From CBDUXP01 sp965371225 [NCBI: uncultured bacterium] (GTDB lineage Bacteria > Abyssobacteria > SURF-5 > CBDUXP01): a DNA stretch of 47,020 nt. The stretch covers positions 1 to 47,020 of the forward strand of contig CBDUXP010000028.1 in NCBI GenBank assembly GCA_965371225.1, written 5' to 3'. Positions 1 through 8,066 of this stretch are shown here, one piece after another; within the stretch, counting starts at the first letter, position 1; each line of letters starts with the position of its first letter. Both the position numbers and the translations under genes were made by a program. The notes below the pieces were generated by a model. It was not told the origin of the DNA and did not search any database. It saw only the letters and a list, made by a program, of their open reading frames with translations.

Positions 1-1052
1 CCCCCGAGGTGTTCAAGCGCGTCGCCAAGCGCTCGCACGAACTCGGCTTCTGGGGCATCGAGTTTCCCGAGGAGGTCGGCGGTGGGGGCATCGGCACGCT
101 CGACGAAATCCTGCTGCGCGAGGAGGTGGCGTCCTACAACTCCATTTTCTACCGCGCCATCATCCCCGGCCCAGAAGGACCGTCGAAAATCCTGCTGAGC
201 GGGACCCCGGCGCAGATCGACCGCTACCTCAAGCCCACGGTGGCGGCGGAGATGACCGCGGCCTTCGCGCTGACCGAACCCGGCGCGGGCTCCGACGCGC
301 AGCAGATCGCCACGACCGCGCGGCGGGACGGGGACGCGTTCGTCCTCAACGGGCAGAAGGTGTTCATCACCAATGCCCAACACGCGGACTACGTGATCCT
401 GTTCGCCGCGACGGACCCCGGCAAAGGCGCGGCGGGAGGCATCTCCACGTTCCTGGTGGACCGCGGCACGCCGGGCATGACTGTCGGCCGCCTCCAGCGC
501 AGCATGGGCTCCGGCGACAACCAATACGAACTATTCTTCGAGGACTGCCGCGTGCCGGCCTCGCAGTTGCTCGGCGAGCAGGGGCAGGGCTTCGCCAATG
601 CCATGAGTTTTCTGTCGACGGGGCGCCTGGGCATCGCTGCGCGCTGCCTCGGCTTCGCCCGCCGGGCCCTCACGTTGGCCATCGACCACGCCAAGACGCG
701 CCACGCGTTCGGCGGCCCCATCGCCGACAAGCAGGCCATCCAGTGGATGCTGGCGGACAGCTACACGGAACTTTCTGCCGCCCGGCAGTTGGTGTACGAC
801 ACCGCCCGGCGCATCGACGCCGGCGAGCCGTGCCGCGACAAGATTGCCATGAGCAAGCTGTACGCCACCGAGATGGTCGGCCGCGTCGCCGACCGCGCCG
901 TGCAGGTGTTCGGTGGCGCGGGCTACATGAAGGAGAGCGAAGTCGAGCGCATCTACCGCAACGTCCGCGCGCTGCGCATCGTCGAGGGCACCTCCGAGAT
1001 CCAGCGCCGCATCATCGCCCGCTGTCTGCTGCGCGACGGCCCAACCGTTTGA
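1..1052 (+). CDS. Acyl-CoA dehydrogenase, 5'-truncated by window edge
   Basis: Flavoprotein that oxidises an acyl-CoA thioester to the 2-enoyl-CoA and passes electrons to electron-transfer flavoprotein. The frame is open to the window edge (codons before the GTG at 9 read in frame), so roughly 30-40 N-terminal residues are probably missing from a family of about 380. Visible family signatures are the FAD/substrate segment ALTEPGAGSDAQ, the FGGAGYMKE segment and the C-terminal VEGTSEIQ, whose Glu is the usual catalytic base of this family. Chain length of acyl substrate cannot be told. The stop codon is directly followed by the promoter of the next gene, so it seems to end its own unit. Family certain, substrate unknown. 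Confidence 0.93.
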   Translation, partial: PEVFKRVAKRSHELGFWGIEFPEEVGGGGIGTLDEILLREEVASYNSIFYRAIIPGPEGPSKILLSGTPAQIDRYLKPTVAAEMTAAFALTEPGAGSDAQQIATTARRDGDAFVLNGQKVFITNAQHADYVILFAATDPGKGAAGGISTFLVDRGTPGMTVGRLQRSMGSGDNQYELFFEDCRVPASQLLGEQGQGFANAMSFLSTGRLGIAARCLGFARRALTLAIDHAKTRHAFGGPIADKQAIQWMLADSYTELSAARQLVYDTARRIDAGEPCRDKIAMSKLYATEMVGRVADRAVQVFGGAGYMKESEVERIYRNVRALRIVEGTSEIQRRIIARCLLRDGPTV

Positions 1053-1078
1053 GCGCGGCCGCACCCGCTCGCTAGAAT
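1049..1078 (+). promoter_or_regulatory. Putative sigma70-type promoter of the GT-C gene (near-leaderless)
   Basis: TTGAGC (1049-1054), an 18-base spacer and TAGAAT (1073-1078). Only 7 bases separate the -10 box from the ATG at 1086, so transcription would start at or next to the start codon. No Shine-Dalgarno sequence is visible. The -35 overlaps the stop of the preceding gene. Confidence 0.4.
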
Positions 1079-1085
1079 TGAGCGG

Positions 1086-2840
1086 ATGGCCGACACCTCC
1101 ACCGCGCCCCTGGCATCCGACCCTGTAGACCCGCGCGCGCGGACGCCCGGGTGGGCGCGCATCCTGATCGCCGTGCTGCTCCTGGCGCCCATGGGGCTGG
1201 CGGTGGACAGCCTGCGCGGCAAATCCTGGACGTGGGACGAGCCCATCTACCTTGCGGGGGGGCATTACCTGTTCCGCACGGGCAACCTGCGCAACCAGGC
1301 GCTGCAGTACCACCCGCCCCTCGTCCTGTATTGGAACAGCCTCGGGCTCGCGCCGCTGCCCCTGGACCGGGATCTGTTTCCGCCCTCCACCACCGACCAC
1401 GACCGGGAGGTGGGCATGCAGGTCGCGTTCAGTTCCGGGCACGACCCTGCGCGGGTGCGGCTGCTGGCGCGGCTGCCGTTCGTGTTGCTCATCCCCGTGC
1501 TCGGCGCCTTGGTCTATTGGTGGGCGCGAGACCTGTGGGGCTGGCGGGGCGGCCTGCTGTCCCTGTGGCTCGTGGCGTGGAACCCTACGCTGCTCGCGCA
1601 CGCGCGGCTCGTCGGGACGGACTACCTCTTCACGGTGCTCTTCGTGGCGACCCTGTGGGCCGGGCGGGCGCTGCTGCAGCGCGGGGGCGCGCGCCGCGTG
1701 GTGCAAGCCGGCGTCCTCACGGGCCTGACGTTCCTCGCCAAGTTTACCGCCGTCATTCTCCTCCCGTGCGCGGTGGTGGGCGCCTGGTTCGCGGCGCGGC
1801 CGGCCGGTGGGGAAGGGGGTGCCGCGCGCTGGCGCACATGGTCCGCGCGGCGGGTCGCGCTCGGCCTGGCCGCGGGCAGCGGCCTGGCGCTGGTCGTGCT
1901 GTGGCTCGGCTATTTGGCCGAGGTCGCGCCGGCGATTCCCGCGGAACACCAGCGCCTGGCATTCGCCCAGCACCCGCCGCCGCCGGGACTGCTGGGGGGG
2001 CTCATGTACGCGCTCTATGTCCGGGATATTCCGCTGCCCGCCATGACGTATCTCATGGGTTTCTTCTCGCAGTTCGTGCACGGCGCGGGGGGGCATAGCA
2101 ACTACCTGTTGGGCGAGACCCGCCTGGGCGGCTGGTGGTACTACTTTCCGCTCGCGGTGCTGGTGAAGACGCCCCTGCCCGAACTGGGCTTGTGGCTTGC
2201 CGGCGCAGTGGCGTGGTGGCGGTCCGGCGCCGGCCGGCGCGAGGCGGTCTGGCTGGCGGTCGGCCCCGCGGTGCTCTTCCTGTTGAGCGCGCGCGCAAAC
2301 ATCAACATCGGCGTGCGCCACGTGCTCATCCTCTATCCGCTCGCCGCCGTCTGCGCAGGCGCCTGCATCCGCTGGTGGCCCCAGCGCGCGGGCCGCGTCG
2401 CGCTCGGCGTGGCGCTCGCCTGGGTGCTGGGCACGACCCTGCACGCGCATCCCCACTACCTCACCTCCTTCAATCCGCTCGCAGGCGGCGCGGCCGGCGG
2501 GCATCGCGTGCTCGTGGACTCGAATCTGGATTGGGGCCAGGACGCGGAGGCGTTGTTCGCCCGCGCGCAGGCCGAAGGCTGGCTGCCGCTGCGCGTGCAG
2601 TACTTCGGTCCGCCGGGACGGTTGGAACACGCGCCAGCGGGGGTCACCGCCTGGGAGGACCCCTGCGCACCCACGGAGGGGTACCTGGCCGTGAGCGTCA
2701 CGAACCGCGTCGGCGCCTACATGGACGAGGGCGCCGCGTGTTTCGCGTGGCTGGACGCCCATGAACCCATCGCGCGCATCAACCACAGCATCTGGGTGTA
2801 CCACGTCCCCCCGGAGGAGGCCGCCCGTGGAGCGCCTTGA
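1086..2840 (+). CDS. GT-C fold membrane glycosyltransferase (family 39-like)
   Basis: Predicted integral membrane glycosyltransferase of the ArnT/protein O-mannosyltransferase type, which uses a polyprenyl-phosphate sugar donor on the outer face of the inner membrane. It has 584 residues, with a hydrophobic helix at about 25-42 followed by the first periplasmic loop, which carries SWTWDEPIYLAGGHY. The acidic pair D51/E52 sits where this family has its catalytic acidic residue. About ten further hydrophobic segments follow, then a soluble C-terminal domain (about 470-584) beginning NPLAGGAAGG and containing DSNLDWGQD, a motif common in bacterial relatives. Its 3' end overlaps the TPR gene by 14 bases, suggesting coupled translation. 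Acceptor unknown; protein or lipid glycosylation are both possible. Confidence 0.8.
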   Translation: MADTSTAPLASDPVDPRARTPGWARILIAVLLLAPMGLAVDSLRGKSWTWDEPIYLAGGHYLFRTGNLRNQALQYHPPLVLYWNSLGLAPLPLDRDLFPPSTTDHDREVGMQVAFSSGHDPARVRLLARLPFVLLIPVLGALVYWWARDLWGWRGGLLSLWLVAWNPTLLAHARLVGTDYLFTVLFVATLWAGRALLQRGGARRVVQAGVLTGLTFLAKFTAVILLPCAVVGAWFAARPAGGEGGAARWRTWSARRVALGLAAGSGLALVVLWLGYLAEVAPAIPAEHQRLAFAQHPPPPGLLGGLMYALYVRDIPLPAMTYLMGFFSQFVHGAGGHSNYLLGETRLGGWWYYFPLAVLVKTPLPELGLWLAGAVAWWRSGAGRREAVWLAVGPAVLFLLSARANINIGVRHVLILYPLAAVCAGACIRWWPQRAGRVALGVALAWVLGTTLHAHPHYLTSFNPLAGGAAGGHRVLVDSNLDWGQDAEALFARAQAEGWLPLRVQYFGPPGRLEHAPAGVTAWEDPCAPTEGYLAVSVTNRVGAYMDEGAACFAWLDAHEPIARINHSIWVYHVPPEEAARGAP

Positions 2841-3774
2841 GGAGATCGCGCGGCTGCGCGCCGCGGTGGACGCGGACCCGACGGATGCCGAGCGGTTGCT
2901 CGAGCTGGCGAGTGCGTTGCGGGATCTGGAGGACTATGCCGGGGCCTTGCCGTACGCGCAGCGGGCGGTGGACGTGCGCGACCAGTTCGGGGAGGCGGCG
3001 ACATTGGTGGCGTTGTGTCTGCACATGCTGGGGCAAGTGGAGGAGGCGTGGGAGTGGTATGACCGGGCGCTCGCGTGGTGCGAGCCGGACGCGGTGCTGT
3101 ACTACAACGCGGGGGTGGCGGCGGATGCGTTGCTGCGGTATCCGGAGGCCATCGCCCTCTACCGGCAAGCGCTCGAGCACCGGCCCGACTACCCGGAGGC
3201 GCTGAACAACCTGGGCATCGCCCTCGCGCAGGCGGGGCGCTATTCCGCGGCGGCCGACATCTTTCACGCTTTGCTGGAACGGCCCGGCGCCCCGACCCGG
3301 CACCTGGCCCACTGCAATCTTGGGCTCGTGTACCACTATCTGGGACGGCTCGACGAAGCCATCGAATCCTTTCAGGCGGCGGCCGAGCTTGAGCCCACGT
3401 TCGCCGTGGCCTACTGCAACCTCGGCAACGCGTACTCGGCCAAGGAGTGGTTCGACCTGGCGGCGGACATGTACAACATGGCCATCGCCCTGGACCCGGA
3501 TAACGTGCTGGCCTATAACGCGCTGGGCAGCCTGGACGGGGAGACGGACCCGGTGCCGGACGCCGTGGTGCACGAGTACCAGGCATACCTGGACCGGCGC
3601 CCGTGGTCCGCGCTCGTGTACTACAACCTTGGGCTCGCGCTCGCGCAGCGGGGCAATGAGGTGGAAGCGCTGCGGCAATTCGAGAGCGCGCTGCGCATGG
3701 AGCCGCGGTTCCGGGAAGCGCAGCAGGCCCGCGACCTGTTATTGCGCGCGGGGCCGGCGGCGGAAGACGGCTAG
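2827..3774 (+). CDS. Tetratricopeptide-repeat protein
   Basis: 315-residue soluble protein made almost entirely of TPR helical pairs, a protein-interaction scaffold. I chose the GTG at 2827 (reading VERLEEIARL) because a GGAGGAGG stretch lies just upstream and the residues before it are low-complexity antisense-like sequence. Repeats with the W/L-G-Y-A-P pattern recur from about residue 10 to 305 (for example NLGIALAQAGRYSAAADIF, NLGLVYHYLGRLDEAIESF, NLGNAYSAKEWFDLAADMY). No signal peptide is seen. It overlaps the upstream GT-C gene, so it probably works with it; TPR domains are known partners or fused modules of GT-C and O-GlcNAc enzymes. Partner identity is inference. Confidence 0.85.
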   Translation: MERLEEIARLRAAVDADPTDAERLLELASALRDLEDYAGALPYAQRAVDVRDQFGEAATLVALCLHMLGQVEEAWEWYDRALAWCEPDAVLYYNAGVAADALLRYPEAIALYRQALEHRPDYPEALNNLGIALAQAGRYSAAADIFHALLERPGAPTRHLAHCNLGLVYHYLGRLDEAIESFQAAAELEPTFAVAYCNLGNAYSAKEWFDLAADMYNMAIALDPDNVLAYNALGSLDGETDPVPDAVVHEYQAYLDRRPWSALVYYNLGLALAQRGNEVEALRQFESALRMEPRFREAQQARDLLLRAGPAAEDG

Positions 3775-3783
3775 ACGGGCGCG
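3759..3783 (+). repeat. Direct repeat, left copy (flanks membrane protein/Xre module)
   Basis: A 25-base stretch at the 3' end of the TPR gene, core GCGGAAGACGG-C-TAGACG. It recurs at 4580-4604 with three mismatches (22 of 25 identical). The two copies bracket the membrane-protein/Xre pair. Confidence 0.6.
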
Positions 3784-3830
3784 GGCGGCCGGGCACGCGC
3801 CGCCGGGGGTCGCCGGGTCCAGCGGCCATA

Positions 3831-3846
3831 GTCAAGTGTGCTTGAC
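3831..3846 (+). promoter_or_regulatory. Palindromic operator O1
   Basis: GTCAAGTGTGCTTGAC has arms GTCAAG/CTTGAC around a 4-base centre. It contains most of the -35 hexamer TTGACA (3842-3847). A second copy lies 23 bp downstream (centre to centre), about two helical turns. It probably binds the Xre-type protein encoded by the second gene of this module. Confidence 0.65.
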
Positions 3847-3870
3847 ATTTCATGTAAAGTATGCTTTACT
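3842..3870 (+). promoter_or_regulatory. Promoter of the membrane-protein/Xre module
   Basis: TTGACA (3842-3847), 17-base spacer, TTTACT (3865-3870). The -35 overlaps palindrome O1 and the -10 overlaps palindrome O2, the arrangement expected for repression by occlusion of RNA polymerase. Confidence 0.6.
3854..3869 (+). promoter_or_regulatory. Palindromic operator O2
   Basis: GTAAAGTATGCTTTAC has arms GTAAAG/CTTTAC around TATG, and matches O1 at 13 of 16 positions. It overlaps the -10 region of the module promoter. Confidence 0.65.
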
Positions 3871-3898
3871 TAGTGCAATTCGATTCAAGGAGGCCGTC

Positions 3899-4321
3899 AT
3901 GGATAAAGAGGTCAAGGAGTTCGACATGAGGAGCTTGCGGCGTCCGTTCGCCGCGGCGGCGTTCGCCTACGTGTTGCTGATCTTCGTGGGCGTGTTCGTG
4001 ATCTACCGCTTGGAGGGTGCGGACCGCTCGGAGAGTGCGCCGGCGTGGGTTGGCGTGGTCCTCGCCCTCGCCGCGGCGCTACCCGCCGTCACCATGATCG
4101 TGGTGGGGCCGCTCATGCTCCGCCGCCAGGAGGGCATGGAACGGGAAGTGCTCATGCGCTCCGCCAGCATTGCATTCTTTTCGACGATGGTCGCGGCCCT
4201 GACGTATGGGCTCTTTGAAGCCTTCGCCGGAGCCCCCAACCTGAGTAGCTGGTGGACATACGTGCTCGGAATGTGCGCCTGGATGGGCGCCTCGGTAGTA
4301 ATCAATCGCCGGATGACCTGA
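3899..4321 (+). CDS. Small four-helix membrane protein, partner of Xre regulator
   Basis: 140-residue protein of unknown function with four predicted transmembrane segments (about 17-36, 48-70, 83-104 and 112-131) and short, charged loops. It starts at the ATG after a strong AAGGAGG (3887-3893, 5-base spacing). Its stop codon overlaps the ATG of the Xre gene (TGATG), so the two are translationally coupled. Small membrane proteins paired with a compact Xre repressor are a recurring bacterial arrangement, in which the membrane partner may sense an envelope signal or relieve repression; that role is inference. There is no signal peptide or catalytic motif. Flanking DNA carries tandem operators and a direct repeat, suggesting a mobile or recently inserted module. 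Confidence 0.75.
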   Translation: MDKEVKEFDMRSLRRPFAAAAFAYVLLIFVGVFVIYRLEGADRSESAPAWVGVVLALAAALPAVTMIVVGPLMLRRQEGMEREVLMRSASIAFFSTMVAALTYGLFEAFAGAPNLSSWWTYVLGMCAWMGASVVINRRMT

Positions 4322-4530
4322 TGGAGAACCGGCTCCCCGAACTCCGTCGAGGAAGCGGTTGGACGCAGGCCGAACTCGCGAAGCGGGTCGGGGTATCGCG
4401 CCAGACGATCATCTCAATCGAGCGGGGAAAGTACGACGCGAGCCTGCCGCTAGCGTTCAAGATCGCCCGGGCGTTCGGGACCAAGATCGACAAGATCTTC
4501 GTCGATCCGACCTCACCCGGGAAGGAGTGA
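4321..4530 (+). CDS. Compact Xre-family transcriptional regulator
   Basis: 69-residue protein that is essentially one helix-turn-helix domain. The sequence runs LPELRRGSGWTQAELAKRVG followed by VSRQTIISIERGKYDASLP, with the recognition helix around residues 27-37, and ends LAFKIARAFGTKIDKIFV as in the YozG/HTH_3 small regulators. It lacks any extra ligand or dimerisation domain. It shares one base with the stop of the membrane-protein gene. Two 16-bp palindromes over the module promoter are the natural candidate binding sites, giving negative autoregulation (inference). Base composition of the gene is visibly less GC-rich than its neighbours, in line with acquisition. Confidence 0.88.
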   Translation: MENRLPELRRGSGWTQAELAKRVGVSRQTIISIERGKYDASLPLAFKIARAFGTKIDKIFVDPTSPGKE

Positions 4531-4579
4531 CGCGCCCCACTGCATTTGGCAGACACGCCCTAGTGTGCGGGAGGGCGCC

Positions 4580-4604
4580 GGCGGAAGACGGTTAGACGTT
4601 CGCG
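4580..4604 (+). repeat. Direct repeat, right copy
   Basis: Second copy of the 25-base repeat found at 3759-3783 (core GCGGAAGACGG-T-TAGACG). It covers the 3' end of the convergent sensor-kinase gene, whose stop codon is inside it. Confidence 0.6.
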
Positions 4605-7600
4605 TGGGGGCCGTCGACGACTTGGCTGACCACCGCTCGCAGGTCGGACAGGTTGAACGGCTTGCAGATGTATGGACGTCCCGCCTCTTCCAAGAACGCG
4701 CGTGTCTCCGGCGTCATGGTGTCCCCCGAGGAAAAGACGATGCGATCCACCATGCGCGGGTACTGCGCGCGGATCTCGCGGAACAGCTCCATCCCGTTCA
4801 TCCCCGGCATCTTGATGTCGCTGACGATGCCGGCGTACGCGTGTTGGCTGAGCTTGGCCAGGGCCGCGGCCCCGTCCTGCACCACGTCCACCGTGTACTC
4901 CATCATGCCCAGCAGATCGCTCAACAGTTCGCGAATCACCTCTTCGTCATCCACCACCAGGACCCGGGCCGCGCGCGCGGGTACCACCGCGGCCCCCGCG
5001 GGCGTGGGCGGATCGACGGGCACCTCGGCCAGCGCGGGGAACGCGAGGGTCGCCCGCGTGCCTGTCGGGGCCTTCGCCTCGACCGACACCGTGCCCCCGG
5101 CCGCGGCCATCACGTTGTAGACCATGCTCAGCCCCAGCCCGCGCCCGGGGCCGGACTTGGTGGTATAGAAGGGATCGAAAATCCGGTCGCCGGCATCGGC
5201 CGCGAGGCCCACGCCCGTATCCTCGACCACAATGCGCACGTGCTCCGGGTCGGCGGTGGTGGTCACGGTAATCCGGCCCGTCTCGCCGGTGCTCACAATG
5301 GCCTCCCGCGCGTTCTCCAGCACGTGCAGCAACGCTCGCTGGAGCTGATCGGCTGGGGCGCGCACGGCGGGCAGGTCATCGTCGCGCGTGACCACCACGT
5401 GGACGTTGTCCAGTTCGTAGCGGTACCGCACCAGCGCCACCGCCTGTTCCACCAGCGGCCCGCACGCCACGGTGTCCGCTTCCCGTTCGCTGTCGGGATG
5501 CAGCGCCAGCAGCGAATCCACGATCGTGCGGCAGCGCTGCGCTTCGGCGTAGATGCGTCCCGCCTGTTCGCTCACCGTCGGGTCCCGCGACGCGGCGAGC
5601 AGTTCCGCGTACCCCAGCACCCCGGTCAATGGGTTGTTCAACTCGTGCGCCACGCCGGACAACAGACCGCCCAGGGCCGTGAGCCGCTCTACCCGGAGCA
5701 CCTGATCTTCCAATTGCCGCCGCTCGGTGACGTCGCGGCCGACGCCCAGGAGCCCCACGGGTTCGCCGTCGTGTTCGATGCTGCGCGCCGCGATCTCCAG
5801 GAGGCGGTATTTGCCCTCCGCGTTGCGCAGACGCAGGCCGATGGGCACCCGTTGGCTGTTGCCCTGCCGCAGGTGCTCCATCTCGCGCTGCGCCGCGGGC
5901 CGGTCTTCCGGATGGATCACGTCCATCACGTTGGGCAGCGGGCCGGGCGCATCTCCCACCAGAAAGCGGCGGCCCACGGCGTTCACCATGGTGAAGGCTC
6001 CGTCGAGGTCGTGGGCGTAAATGATGTCCCGTGCGCTGTCCATCAGGTACTCGAGGTACTCCTTCGTCTCGGTGACCTGGGCCAACAGCGTGGCGTTGTC
6101 CAACCGCCCGGCCGCCTGCTGCGCGTACGTCTCGAGCAGCTGTTGGTCGCGGTCCGTGAACGGACTGTTCCCGGGCTTGTTCACCAGCGCCAGCACGCCG
6201 ATGGTCTGCCCCTGACTCATGAGCGGCACCAGCAGCGTCTGGTGCACCGGCACGGCCAGCACGTGCGCGCTGTCGCCGAGGTCCTCGGTCGAGGACTCAT
6301 CCCACCGCACCGGCGTGCCCGCGCGGAAGACGCGCCCCCCCAGGGTCGACGCGATGGGGAAGCGGTGCGCCGTGACGTCCGCCGGCGCGTCGCCATCCAC
6401 ATGCACCACCACCAGCGATTCCTCGTCCGCGGGCAGGACCACGGACGCGAACTGGGCCGGCACGACGCGCCGGGCGCCCACGGCGATACGTTCGTACAGC
6501 GCCGGCAGGGCCAAGTCCTCGCGCAGGGCCGCCGTGGCCGTCAGCAGTTGGGAACTTTCGTCCTGCCGCTGCCGTTCTTCCTCCACCAGCGCCGTCTTCT
6601 GGAGCGACAGCGCCGCCTGCGCGGCGAACAGGGACAGGGCCTGCACCTGGCTGTCGTTCATGTCGATGGTGGCGGCCTGGTAGCCGATGTAGAGCACCCC
6701 CAGCGGCTCGGGGCCGGGCAGCATCGGAACCCACAGGTACGCTTCCATGCCGGTCTGCTCGACCAACCCCGGATAGGTGCGGCCTTGCGGTTCCATGGCG
6801 TGTTCCACCACGACGGGTTCCTTCGAGTCGAGACTGCGGGCGAGGGCCCCGGTGCCGGTCCAGACCATCTCCGGCAGGCACATGGGCTCGCCCAGCATCT
6901 CCTGCATGTCTGCGAACCAGGTCGAGTTGTCCGCCTGCGGCCCGTGGTAGGCCTCGAGCGCCAGCGCGCTGCGGTCCGGTTTGAAGAGAAACGCGCAGAC
7001 GATGTCCGCCCCCGTGATCGCGCAGACGGATTTGCAGATCCGCTCGAGGATTTCCGAGCGGGTGAGGTCCAATTCCAGAATGTCCTTCAGCAGTTCTTGC
7101 AGGGCCCCGACCTGCCCCGTGTAGGCGAACAGTTCGGTCTCCAGGCGGACGCGCTCGGAGATATCGATGGCGCGCACGTGCACGAGTCGGCCCGTCGGCG
7201 TCCGGCGCGCGGTCACGCTCATCACCACGTCCACGGCCCGCCCGTCCCGCGCCAGCAGGGTCGCCTCGAACGGCGCGTCGGCCGGGTCCTCCTCAATCTT
7301 CCCCGCCGTCAGCCCGCGGAGGCGCCGCCGGTCCCGCGGATGGACCACCGTCAGCGGATCGAAGGCCGCGTCGCACAGTTCGGTGCGGGTGTACCCCAGC
7401 GCCTGCAGCGTGGCGGGGTTCGCGTAAACGATCCGCCCATCCCGCAGCACGAGGGTGATGCCCGGGCTGCTGTCGACGATCTCCCGAAAATCCAGGTCGT
7501 CGTGTTGCCGGCAGGCAGCGGCCACTGAACTCGCGACCAGCTCCAGCAGCGGGGCGGTTCCCGCAGCCTCCGCCTCCGTCTCGCACAGGGCCACCAGGTA

Positions 7601-7984
7601 CCACGCCCGCGCGTTGTCCTCGTACAGGCGGACCGTCGCCGCTGTGGGCCCATCGGCTCCGTCCACCGGCCCCCAGTCCTGCGGGGTTTCGATGCCGACC
7701 TTCCGGAGGACCGCCGAGTCCGTCGCCTCGGGCCAAGGGGCATCGCGGCTGTGCCGCGGCAAAATGAGCCCAGACCACGCCCCCGCGGGGATCAGCACAT
7801 CGGGGATGGTGGGGCCGCCGACCGCAGCGACGCAGGTGGCTTGGCTGCCGCCGCTCCCGATGCTCCAGAGACTGACCGCCGCCCGGGAGGCCAGACGCGC
7901 AACGGTTTCGCACAGGGCGTGGACCCCTTGCGGATCGTTGTCGCGCAGACTGGCGCCCAACTCCAGCCAGTTCATCCCAACCAT
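4592..7984 (-). CDS. Hybrid sensor histidine kinase (PAS-GAF-GAF-PAS-HisKA-HATPase-REC)
   Basis: 1130-residue, apparently soluble two-component hybrid kinase. Order: N-terminal unassigned region (1-155), PAS (about 160-285, with SSPGITLVLRDGRIVYANPA), two GAF domains (about 300-460 and 475-640), PAS (about 645-770, RDIIYAHDLDG), HisKA with phospho-acceptor H780 in AHELNNPLTG, and HATPase_c. The HATPase shows an N-box N891, EDTGVG around 921-926 and GRGLGLS around 949. A C-terminal receiver follows (VLVVDDEE, phospho-acceptor D1056 in SDIKMPG, K1108). No transmembrane segment is visible, so input is probably cytoplasmic and sensed through PAS/GAF ligands. No separate response regulator adjoins it, so output must go through a distant partner. 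The ATG at 7984 lacks a well-spaced ribosome site; ATG 7975 is an alternative. Confidence 0.92.
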   Translation of the reverse strand: MVGMNWLELGASLRDNDPQGVHALCETVARLASRAAVSLWSIGSGGSQATCVAAVGGPTIPDVLIPAGAWSGLILPRHSRDAPWPEATDSAVLRKVGIETPQDWGPVDGADGPTAATVRLYEDNARAWYLVALCETEAEAAGTAPLLELVASSVAAACRQHDDLDFREIVDSSPGITLVLRDGRIVYANPATLQALGYTRTELCDAAFDPLTVVHPRDRRRLRGLTAGKIEEDPADAPFEATLLARDGRAVDVVMSVTARRTPTGRLVHVRAIDISERVRLETELFAYTGQVGALQELLKDILELDLTRSEILERICKSVCAITGADIVCAFLFKPDRSALALEAYHGPQADNSTWFADMQEMLGEPMCLPEMVWTGTGALARSLDSKEPVVVEHAMEPQGRTYPGLVEQTGMEAYLWVPMLPGPEPLGVLYIGYQAATIDMNDSQVQALSLFAAQAALSLQKTALVEEERQRQDESSQLLTATAALREDLALPALYERIAVGARRVVPAQFASVVLPADEESLVVVHVDGDAPADVTAHRFPIASTLGGRVFRAGTPVRWDESSTEDLGDSAHVLAVPVHQTLLVPLMSQGQTIGVLALVNKPGNSPFTDRDQQLLETYAQQAAGRLDNATLLAQVTETKEYLEYLMDSARDIIYAHDLDGAFTMVNAVGRRFLVGDAPGPLPNVMDVIHPEDRPAAQREMEHLRQGNSQRVPIGLRLRNAEGKYRLLEIAARSIEHDGEPVGLLGVGRDVTERRQLEDQVLRVERLTALGGLLSGVAHELNNPLTGVLGYAELLAASRDPTVSEQAGRIYAEAQRCRTIVDSLLALHPDSEREADTVACGPLVEQAVALVRYRYELDNVHVVVTRDDDLPAVRAPADQLQRALLHVLENAREAIVSTGETGRITVTTTADPEHVRIVVEDTGVGLAADAGDRIFDPFYTTKSGPGRGLGLSMVYNVMAAAGGTVSVEAKAPTGTRATLAFPALAEVPVDPPTPAGAAVVPARAARVLVVDDEEVIRELLSDLLGMMEYTVDVVQDGAAALAKLSQHAYAGIVSDIKMPGMNGMELFREIRAQYPRMVDRIVFSSGDTMTPETRAFLEEAGRPYICKPFNLSDLRAVVSQVVDGPHANV

Positions 7985-8037
7985 ACCCGGCAGAGACGTA
8001 ACGCCTTTCCCTCTCCTAGATTAGCAGAAACATCATT

Positions 8038-8066
8038 ATTATATAGGTGCTCTCTGGCCGTGTCAA
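8038..8066 (-). promoter_or_regulatory. Perfect consensus sigma70 promoter of the hybrid kinase
   Basis: On the minus strand TTGACA (8066-8061), exactly 17 bases, then TATAAT (8043-8038). The predicted start near 8031 leaves a roughly 46-base, AT-rich leader before the kinase ATG. The -35 overlaps the stop codon of the upstream TMTC-like gene. Both hexamers match consensus completely. Confidence 0.8.

Noticed and set aside
531-2804. 757-codon minus-strand frame under the dehydrogenase and GT-C genes
   Set aside because: Antisense to two clear genes, Arg/Gly/Pro-rich, no motif.
4565-7528. 987-codon open frame on the plus strand
   Set aside because: Exactly antisense to the sensor kinase; composition is His/Arg/Gly/Val-rich with no domain. 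Typical GC-driven shadow frame.
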